NCBI GenBank assembly: GCA_025201705.1
Contig: MU617296.1
Span: forward strand, 1-16,542
Source: Dissophora ornata
Lineage: Eukaryota > Mortierellomycota > Mortierellomycetes > Mortierellales > Mortierellaceae
DNA: 16,542 bases
Reading direction: 5' to 3'
Shown: positions 1-7,643 of the stretch, one piece after another
How positions within the stretch are numbered: position 1 is the stretch's first letter
How the letters are laid out: every line of letters begins with the position of its first letter
Notes under the pieces: model-generated
What the model saw: only the letters and a program-made list of their open reading frames with translations
The model's database searches: none
Told to the model about the DNA's origin: nothing
Position numbers and translations under genes: made by a program

Positions 1-511
1 CAACAGCTGCGAATATTCATGTTTGTGCGGCAATCATAAAATTAGACCTTGTGTTCGGCTTTATCATCACCGTAAACAGCACTATCAACAACAAACAAGG
101 GGGGGAGGGGAGGGGGGAACATGCCGAGTGTCACAAAAGACAGAAACCAGAAGTAGTAGCACCAATAATGAATGACACATGATAAGAAAAGTAAAAAGAA
201 TGGCATTGTTGGGAAGTAAAGCCCTGAACAGGAATAGCTCAAAATAAAATGCAGAACCCCATGATAAACCTCGCGTGCCTTTTCTTCGACTTCTTTTCTG
301 TGTTGGTAACAGCTATTCACACGCGCTGCCAATGACCACACTGCGCATGCCACTCCGAGAAGTGGGGAAGCCCCTGCGCGCGCGTGTCTCTCCACAAATA
401 CCCCATAGGATTGGTAATCTCTCCCCCCCCCCCATTGCATATGTAAGCAATGATAAAATGGGAGGACAAAGTTTGCTCCAGACCGTATGATTGTCAAGTG
501 TTTGAACGTAC
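1..511 (-). other. Intron 2 of the methyltransferase gene (open at left edge)
   Basis: Exon 2 of the methyltransferase ends at 512 and is followed on the minus strand by a GTACGT donor (511 to 506). Reading on without splicing hits a stop after five codons, so an intron must start here. I found no exon with methyltransferase motifs in the remaining 511 bases, so the next exon lies at or beyond the left edge. An acceptor-like TTCGCAG occurs at about 13 to 7 but leaves only six bases, too few to judge. The stretch also holds a C11 run (423-433) and a G-rich run (101-117). Confidence 0.6.
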
Positions 512-2321
512 CATTGCCCAGGTAGCAGGTCCACAGCCAAAGTCAATAACACGTCCATTATCAGGAATGGGTACATGGATGTTCTTCTCGAGGGCCGCTT
601 TGAAGATATAGTGCTGCTCGTGGAGTCTATTGAAGAAAAGTGCCCATTGCAAAGTGGGGATGGTGAGGATGAGTGTTCATGTAGACATATCGCCAATACG
701 CTATAACGCGAAATTCCAATCCCTTCCCCTTCACTCAAGTAGTAGACAGACATTTGTTCCTATAATTATAACCATCGCTCTTATTCATAACCATGCCGGA
801 CGATAGCGCCATGATGCATCCACTACCCTGTACCCACCAAAATGCAAACCAGGGGGTGGGAGTGGTTGCAGGTTACCACATGCATCGAATGCATAAATAA
901 AACGAGGGCACAAACCAATGTCTTGTTTCGACTGCAGCTTCGAGGAATAGTATTGTGGCACCAGCCAAAAGTACGAATGGTACGCATACTAGGCTCAGCT
1001 TCATCGTGCAGGCACCTCAATGTCTCAACCCCTGTCCCCATCTCCATCATGCTCTCTCTCGCTCTCTCCTGTGTGCATATCTTTCAATCTCCCAGTGAAG
1101 TAAAGTAGGGTACAGCATATAATAAAAAATAGGTGCAGGCGGGAATGGTGGTTGAAAAGTGGAAGGACCAATAAATGCGACTAACAGATACACAGAAACT
1201 GCGGTGGTACATGTTCGTTTTTGTCCCACTCTTTTGCTCGTCCCATGCCGTTTAGCCCACTTAAACCGCGATACATGTTCAATACTGAGATCCATCCCTA
1301 GGCGCGCACGAACACGAGAGCACAAACAAAAAAACAAAAAAGGAGAATGAAAAAGAGAAAGGAAGGGCGCGCACATGCCATTTTGAGCGATGTGTGTGTG
1401 TGTGCATAGCAATGGTACGTTGCTGCGTGGCGGCATATGGAGGGATCATATTTCTATCCGACAATCACTCTCCATTTATTCAAACCGAAAGGTCGTCCCC
1501 TCCCCCTCCCACCCTCTGCCTTCTGCATGCAATGTTATTGTCTCGGTCAAATGTGAAGACAAAAGAAAACAAAAAACGATAATAGCGTGTAAACCACATG
1601 AAAGAAGAAACTTGAAAAAAAAGAGAGAGGAGAAAGAAACGGGCGAATCCGAAAATCATCGAGAACATCGGAAGAATGACATTCTACTGCAAAGATGCAA
1701 TACTACCCTCCCCCCCAAGTACGTGTCGTTGATGCTTTTGGCCTTGTATCGTTCCTCTCCGGATGGGAAACCTGCACTCCTCTCATTCTCGCTTCTCCCT
1801 CTTCTCCTCCCTATCCCTCCGCTTCAAACATGTGCCTGAAGCAATGCTGCGCGCGCGGTGTCAAGTAAACGGGAGAAACTGGCTGCATCATTAAAGCGTA
1901 TTTTTTCTAGTTACCTGTCAACTTCTTGAGAGTCATTGGGAAGCATGTAAAGGCTTGTTGTGTTGTGAAATCGTCGCCCGAAGCGAAATACGTATTCTTC
2001 CACGCCTTCCTCTCGATGGCTAGGCAGATGTTGCGAATCATGTTGGTGAGTGGACGAGCTAGACTCTGTGGTCCGGTTAGAAGATCGTCTCCTGCTCAAT
2101 GCTTTCTGGAGTGGTGATGAATTACTGCCATGGTTGGAGATGTGTGGTGAGGAGCTGCCACCGCTCTGTTGATTGCGATCGAGCGCTGTGGCACTGGAAT
2201 TGTACGAAGCATACTTGCTGTGGGTGCTGCCTGCGCTGCTTGAAGTATATGCCTGGTATTGTTGGCCAGATGATCCATACGACTCTTTGCCTGGACGCGA
2301 AGAAGAGTGCGATGTTCCCAT
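512..2321 (-). CDS. SAM-dependent methyltransferase, partial (first two exons, 3' end outside window)
   Basis: This is the N-terminal half of a class I (Rossmann-fold) methyltransferase. Exon 1 is 2321-1915 (ATG at 2321 in a GCCATGGG context; donor GTAACT) and exon 2 is 626-512 (acceptor TTCTTCAATAG; donor GTACGT). The phases match (2, then 0) and give 174 residues. Residues 1-109 are a Ser/Gln/His-rich, probably disordered region. Residues about 110-136 hold the segment GRRFHN...LPND...EVDR, followed at once across the junction by LHEQHY; this block precedes the SAM fold in many fungal methyltransferases. Motif I, the SAM-binding glycine loop, is VIDFGCGPATW at 162-172. The start MGTSHS fits the N-myristoylation pattern MGxxxS. 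The substrate cannot be told; the later motifs that could show it are outside the window. Family is confident, substrate unknown. Confidence 0.85.
627..1914 (-). other. 1288-nt intron 1 of the methyltransferase gene
   Basis: The donor GTAACT starts at 1914 and the acceptor TAG ends at 627. Joining the flanking exons restores a continuous family motif (EVDR then LHEQHY), which argues against an unseen exon in between. The interior has a (TG)n run near 1390-1404 and C- and A-rich stretches. The open frames inside it (for example 1390-1839 on plus) are low-complexity and resemble no protein I know. The other introns in the window are 97-365 nt. Confidence 0.7.
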
Positions 2322-2334
2322 GGCAATGGTACGA

Positions 2335-2355
2335 TTTTTTTTTTTAAAAAAAAAA
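2335..2355. repeat. T11-A10 palindromic homopolymer pair before the methyltransferase start
   Basis: Eleven T are followed directly by ten A, a perfect AT palindrome beginning 14 bases upstream of the methyltransferase ATG. It would sit in the 5' leader or core promoter. It is also a likely site of sequencing or assembly length error. Confidence 0.6.
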
Positions 2356-2858
2356 TATGTGTTATGTGTGTATGGAAAAAAAACAAAACAAATCAAAGAT
2401 GTCGACGTGTCAGGGGGAATAATAAGTAAACAAAAGAGTTGTTGGGGTGATGCACAGTCGGATTAGGACTGGAGTAATTCAGATGCTAGCAAGAATGAAA
2501 TCTGGGAAGGAATGGATTGAATGAATGAAAGGAAGGAGATGAGTGGAGGGAAGAGGAAGGAACAAGGTTGTAAACTAAGTTGAGAGAACAGAGTACAAGA
2601 ACAAAAATGAACGAATGGCGGATGAAGGATGGATAGCAGAAAGAGCAAGCACTTGAATACGGAGAGAGACGTGGACACGACAGCGACAGAGCGAAACGCC
2701 TGCCTGCAGATGGATGCAGAGTAATGCAGAGCGGAGAGGGAGATGGAAAGGGAGGGAAAGGGAGGAGGCGGAGGAAAGATGCAGAAGGAGAGAAGGAATG
2801 AAAAGTAAAGAGAAAGTGAGAAAGTGAGAGTGAGTGAGTGAGTGAGAAAGAGAGAAAA

Positions 2859-2894
<36 letters not shown>

Positions 2895-3060
2895 TCAGAG
2901 AGAGAGATGTGCCTTCTTCGGGTTTGCGGACAGAAAACAGGAAACAGCGCGATGGCCAGAATAAGAGCTGGGGATGGAGCGAGGCGAATGAATGGCGAGC
3001 AGCCTGGATATGAAACAATGGTTGAAAAGAATATTATAAAAAACGAAGAGCTCTTCAACA
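2356..3060 (-). promoter_or_regulatory. Pyrimidine-rich upstream region of the methyltransferase gene
   Basis: On the minus (coding) strand this stretch is strongly CT-rich; on plus it reads as AG-rich from about 2465 to 2910. Long CT tracts upstream of start codons are common in fungal promoters, and the same bias occurs upstream of the xanthine dehydrogenase gene here. Long minus-strand open frames in it (2486-3058, 2575-3018) are products of the CT bias, rich in Ser, Leu and Phe, and are not called as genes. No defined factor site was recognised. Confidence 0.4.
2816..2906. repeat. GA-rich microsatellite
   Basis: The sequence is imperfect (GTGA)n, then GA/GAAA repeats. Bases 2844-2894 contain only purines, and a second GA block follows at 2897-2906. 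It lies within the AG-rich upstream region of the methyltransferase. Confidence 0.85.
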
Positions 3061-3184
3061 GCGTCCGCTGGCAAGGTTGGTGGTTAAATGAACGTTGCGA
3101 GATTGAGGGACATGGCTGAGAAAGCTATCGTTTCCCGACGGAGACGGAGATGAATCAATCAAATATGGTATAGAGAATTGAGCG

Positions 3185-3222
3185 GATGAGTGGATGAGTG
3201 AATGAATAATGAATGAATGAAT
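3185..3222. repeat. Imperfect GATGAGTG/GAATGAAT tetranucleotide repeat
   Basis: Degenerate tandem units of the ATGA/ATGG type run through this stretch and end in three clean GAAT units near 3211-3222. No gene overlaps it. Confidence 0.6.
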
Positions 3223-3364
3223 CACTGCATGCATCGCACAAAACACATATTCAACACAAACACACATGCACACAAGCAAGAGCACAATGAGATGCCATGT
3301 CGTGTCATGGCCCATGATTCACAACATCCTGGACTTAACAATGATGAATACATGCATCGCCTCG

Positions 3365-3431
3365 CGCTCTCTCTCACACCCTCATTCTCTCTCTCTCTCT
3401 TTCTCTCTCTCTCTGTCTCTCTCTCTCTCTC
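3365..3431. repeat. CT-rich microsatellite
   Basis: Near-perfect (CT)n: 3385-3414 contains only pyrimidines and 3416-3431 is a clean CT run after a single G. It is the reverse complement in kind of the GA tract that ends at 2906, about 480 bases to the left. Confidence 0.85.
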
Positions 3432-6400
3432 GCGATACAATTCTCCTTTCTATCTGGTTTATTATCCTTGTCAGCTCTCGATAGCCTGGCTCTCAACTCA
3501 AAACGGCCATCAATACCAAACAACATATATGGTAAAATAGAATCGATCCTCCTTCAGCTCCGTTTCTCCGATGCCAACTGAATGTGCTCTCGCCTCGTAC
3601 TCGTTCTTCTCACATTTGCACCACTCAGCTCATATTGTTTGTGATGACTTATTTTGGCGGTAAAAAAAAACAGACATCAACAACATGTGCAATGTATATC
3701 GACAAAAAAAACTGTCAAAAGTATTACTCCAAGAAAAGAAAAATGCGAAGATCATCCATCCGTAACGGCCTTTTGCAAGCCAATATATACATAACCACTC
3801 TGCGAAGTCGCATGCATGATTCAAGACAGCAAATATAAATACAGTATTTCGCAAAATAGAACTTCGCACTGCTGCTCCCAACAGCCTCTCGTTACCTTCT
3901 GCTGTCATGACCGATCTCAGCATCAATCTATTGTTGTTATTGATAGCTGGTGTGGAGATCTGAAAGGGAAAGAGCACAAATCGATTCCTTCAACCAATAG
4001 CGGACCAGCACTCCACATGAGCAACCAGGCGTTGCACTCTCGGTACTCAGCCTGGCGCCTCAAGTCGAGGCCGTGAGGAGTAAAAGTTATATTAGTGTAA
4101 ATCGGCGATAACCATCAACCAAACACAATAAAACGGCGAGAAAGATATATTAGATCTCTTTGCTCAACTCCCTCTCGTTCCCCCCCGATTTCTGGAACTG
4201 CCAGTCCCTGTGTAGAATACCTGTGCACCTTTTATGTTATAATGGTGTAACTTTCCACTCGTCGCATGCCTTCATGTGCATCTCCTCTGTCGTCTGTTTA
4301 TTTTCTTGCATCTGTCAATCCCGTGTGTGCTACTCATGTTGAACGCCTGTCTCTCCGCTGTTTACATCGTCGTTCGCTTGAATATCCTACCGAGCACAAA
4401 GTACGATCGCAACGTCTCGCACAGTTCCTCTTCACTTCTCTCTCCTCTACAGGGCATACTCTCTACGCCCAACGTTGCTTTGTTGACAAAATCGACCGAC
4501 ATAGCCAATAATGGAATAATGGCAGATAATAGCAGGCAAGGGTCTTCTCGTGTCTCGTATCATATCGTCTTACCTTTGCTATCCGCGCACTAATCATGAT
4601 TGCTTCTTTATTTTATTTTGCATTACAAAGGCGTATGCAGAATCCATCAATGAACAGTAGCCCAGGGCTGAAGTCGTTTGATCAACACATTGACCCGTGT
4701 GGGCGCCTTCGTCCAATTCCAGCCCAATCAGTCATTTGTTCCTCATTTCACAAAGAAGAATGAGAGCTGTGAGGACCCGAATGCGTCTCTCCTCCCAAGC
4801 ACAACATCTCTCTCTTTTTTTTTGTACCGGGGCCATCGTATTCCCCAAAGGGGAAAAAAAGAAATCAACAACAAAATGCCCTCTTGCTTTCCATCGGGAA
4901 CCGAAAAGAAGTCAGACACGTTTGTGTTGTAAAAAAAAAAAACCTGACTGATCCTCGAGCTTACGTGAATTTTCCATGGAATAATTATAACAGAAGAAGG
5001 TTGCTGCAAGGTTATTCTTCAAAGACGCCGAAGGTCTTAAAAAAATGTCCCCCTGTCCAACACGTCTCCCCCCTGCATTCAACCTTGTGACCAGTTTACG
5101 CAAAACAACAGAAGGGCGATTCGCTGTTCTTCACCAACAAAAACAAACAAAAGTCCTACGCGCATTCGTCATGGTAGATTGGACTATAAATATGGCAGGC
5201 ATCCTGAATGTAATTGAGCCCTGCCTTCCTATCCGGGGACTGCATAGGATCATACAGTACAGTACAATGTTTTGCTGGAGTCGAGCCACTTCGCCGTTAT
5301 CCCGTTTCCCGCTTAACAAATATCTCTCTTTTCAGGGACGGGATAAGTTTATTTCGGAGACTAGAGTCGCGACATGCCGCCAGGGGAACAAATGGGATTC
5401 GACGAATAAAGGGATATAAAAGAAAGGGGAGGAAGGGGGGTTGGCATGCTCTGTGGAGAAAACAACGACGTACAGTACGCATGTTTTGCTGCCTGCATGC
5501 ATGCACACAAAGGAATGACAACTATCATCTCTTCTGTTTTCTTATACACATCCCGTTTTCCCTCGCTGATGGTGCCAACTTTATTGTTTTTTTTTTGTCA
5601 CAAATCCCTTCCACAGAAAGTGACTAGACCCTGGGCTGAACTCATTTTACTCGCTCGTGCATAGAGTTTCCCTCGACCTCATGACCTATCCCACCACGAT
5701 CTGAGTAAAAAGATGCATTTTCTCAAACGCAGCATTACGTCGTCCTCAGGTCCGGTATGCACACTACCTGTCATACAGCAATGGAGCGGAGACAAATGAC
5801 CATCAGATGACATAGCCTTTTGTTTTATTTGCGCTTGTACAGTACTTCCACATCCGTGGAAATCTCTCCCGGTTGTAAAAAAAAAATGGCAGTTGGAAGA
5901 TGCGTGAGCATCCGTTCCACGCAAACTTCAAGAGGAGAGCAGTAACAACAGGCCAACGGAGGAATGTACAAGAGCTATGCGGAAGAGCGCTCTCACTCCT
6001 CAACGGTCGTTGTTTGTTGCCGTTGTTTTGTTGATGCTGTAACCGCTATGGTTGTTCCTGTTATTGGAAGGGAGGACAATTGTCTTTCCACGTTCCTAAC
6101 TGCTCTCCTCCTAAAACAATATCACCAAAAGGAAAGAAAAACAACAAAACACGATGCTATAAAGACCATTGCTATTCACTCTTGTTGTGCTTGAGCATTT
6201 GCGATATGTCTCGTTTTTTAGCACAATTTCTATTTCCCGAAGCTCAACGTTTTTTTTCCCCACTTCCTTTATTACGCCCTACCTGCTCTAGCAAATGAGA
6301 GGTAGTGGAGAAAAGCCGCAATATCATATAGAGCACGGCTTGAAAATGGGACAGGTGAGCAGTGCGATACATGAAACGAGAGAGCGGAATGGATTCCAGG

Positions 6401-6900
6401 TGTCATTCATTAAGCCCAAAGGCAAATAACACGGTAATTTGTATCACACTCTAGACTATACATTGCTCGTGGGATCGCGATTGTGCTCAGCATCAAATGA
6501 AGCAGTGCAATAAACATTTTGCTTTAGATCAATTTAGATGCAATTAGTGCCCGCACAGGCGCGTTTGTCTTTAGTCCTGCATTCAGAATCCGAACGCGTG
6601 TCACGTACTTTCTCGTTCAATACGCGTCACCACGAGCGCGTTTTTGTGTTCACTGATCCCTACGAGAACGAACCCTAGGTACCGTACTGCATGGAGGTGA
6701 GACACCCCGTGAATAGTCGCGTCATTATCTCGTGCAATGTAACGCAAAAACACAAGGATGTATTAACCCCCCCCCTTGTTCTTCTCATCACTCACTCTCC
6801 ATTGGGAAAGCGCTGCGCTGTCCGCCATAGGGCAAGACAGGCCCACTTGAAGACTTTCGAACGCTGCTGATTTTAGCAGGGTGGGAGACTTGTGAAATTA
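3432..6900. other. Long intergenic stretch with no recognised gene
   Basis: About 3.5 kb in which I recognise no protein family, tRNA or rRNA on either strand. Open frames are short, often cysteine-, serine- or low-complexity-rich, and overlap each other in several frames, as expected of non-coding DNA. Homopolymer runs are frequent (for example A7 to A12 runs near 3662, 3705, 4853, 4931 and 5878, and T runs near 4817, 5586 and 6251). Genes split into short exons could be missed by eye, as the CENP-S gene further right shows, so absence is not proven. Confidence 0.5.
6594..6627. promoter_or_regulatory. Pair of ACGCGT (MCB-like) motifs
   Basis: ACGCGT occurs at 6594-6599 and 6622-6627, each followed closely by TCAC, with related GCGCGTTT at 6559-6565 and 6636-6643. 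ACGCGT is the MluI cell-cycle box bound by MBF in yeasts. The nearest annotated start is the glutaredoxin ATG about 425 bases downstream, rather far for a promoter element in a fungus. Function is inferred from motif identity only. Confidence 0.3.
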
Positions 6901-6986
6901 GCGCGCTTTTGGAACTGCGCCACCAATTCTCCGCAATGCATGCCAACTCATCAGCATCACATTACATTCCTTTTTTTTTTTTTTGC

Positions 6987-7009
6987 TTTATAATCCTCTC
7001 ATTGACTCA
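6987..7009 (+). promoter_or_regulatory. Glutaredoxin core promoter: TTTATAA and TGACTCA motifs
   Basis: A T-run (6971-6984) is followed by TTTATAA at 6987-6993 and by the bZIP-type palindrome TGACTCA at 7003-7009, 42 bases before the ATG. TGACTCA is the AP-1/Gcn4 class of site. A TATA element this close to the ATG would leave a very short leader, so its role is uncertain. Confidence 0.3.
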
Positions 7010-7050
7010 TCACTCATCAAACGCTAACTCTTTCAGCCCTAATTATACCA

Positions 7051-7401
7051 ATGGCTACCCAAATCGCATCCACAGTCCGCTCGCTTGTCCGGACATCCAT
7101 CGCTCAAAACCCCGTCATGATCTTTTCGAAATCCTACTGCCCTTACTGTCTGCGAGTCAAGGATCTCTTTGACGACCTCTCAGTTCCCTACAAAGCCCTT
7201 GAGCTCGACGAACATGAATACGGCTCAGAGATCCAACAGACCCTTAAAATGATCTCTGGCCAGTCCACCGTGCCCAATGTCTATATCAAGGGATATCATG
7301 TTGGAGGAAACGACGCCACCCAGGAAGCCAACCAAACCGGCAAGTTGAAGGACCTCTTGAACAAGGACGTTTGGGCCAAACTCCCAGAAGACCTGGAGTA
7401 G
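7051..7401 (+). CDS. Dithiol glutaredoxin (class I, CPYC)
   Basis: A single-exon gene of 116 residues, the usual length for Grx1-type glutaredoxins. It reduces disulfides and glutathione mixed disulfides using glutathione. The active site CPYC is at residues 30-33 within FSKSYCPYC. The glutathione-binding TVP loop with its cis-proline is at 73-75, and the GGND motif is at 85-88. The first 20 residues fit the family's N-terminal helix; although they carry two arginines, I see no clear mitochondrial targeting peptide, so a cytosolic location is most likely. The start is chosen because it gives the family length and has a CCAATGG context. A polyadenylation-type AATAAA follows at 7506-7511. The gene converges on xanthine dehydrogenase, with 242 bases between the stop codons. 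Dithiol class is clear from CPYC (monothiol types have CGFS). Confidence 0.95.
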   Translation: MATQIASTVRSLVRTSIAQNPVMIFSKSYCPYCLRVKDLFDDLSVPYKALELDEHEYGSEIQQTLKMISGQSTVPNVYIKGYHVGGNDATQEANQTGKLKDLLNKDVWAKLPEDLE

Positions 7402-7505
7402 ACCCTTCTTCGTATTTTGTGTTTTTATACATACAACCAACATGGACGTTGGAGTGAACATCTAGGAGGGCTGCTGCCCTGAATAGAAACTTAGAAGCAT
7501 CATAA

Positions 7506-7511
7506 AATAAA
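7506..7511 (+). terminator. Glutaredoxin polyadenylation signal
   Basis: AATAAA lies 105 bases after the glutaredoxin stop, the only such hexamer on plus before the convergent gene. Confidence 0.5.
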
Positions 7512-7619
7512 ACGCAGTCCCCTCTTTACCCACTCCCCCACACTCTCCAACCGGCGAAAATAGGATCAAAAAAGACTGACGCCTATTGCGTGATCCATTT
7601 ATACAAATTATCCGTGTTG

Positions 7620-7625
7620 TTTATT
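7620..7625 (-). terminator. Xanthine dehydrogenase polyadenylation signal
   Basis: AATAAA on the minus strand lies 18 bases after the xanthine dehydrogenase stop (7644). Cleavage downstream of it would place the end of this mRNA within roughly 100 bases of the end of the convergent glutaredoxin mRNA. Confidence 0.45.
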
Positions 7626-7643
7626 GAAAAATGAATTGACGAT

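Noticed and set aside
1..6. Possible start of methyltransferase exon 3 after TTCGCAG
   Set aside because: Only six bases remain before the edge; they would encode Leu-Leu, which cannot be tested against the family.
1390..1839. 149-codon plus-strand frame
   Set aside because: It lies inside the methyltransferase intron, starts in a TG repeat, and has low-complexity Lys/Glu and Ser/Leu/Pro blocks with no recognised domain.
2486..3058. 190-codon minus-strand frame rich in Ser, Leu and Phe
   Set aside because: It is a low-complexity translation of the CT-rich promoter tract and the GA microsatellite.
4362..4502. 46-codon minus-strand frame ending LGRIFKRTTM
   Set aside because: Its composition is fairly protein-like, and the open frame extends further upstream without a start. 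There is no family match or splice partner that I can see. It may deserve a look only if transcripts map here.
6295..6429. 44-codon plus-strand ORF starting MRGSGEKPQ
   Set aside because: It is short, unrecognised and without promoter evidence; a chance frame is as likely. An internal CAG|GTGAGC could act as a donor, but no partner exon was found.
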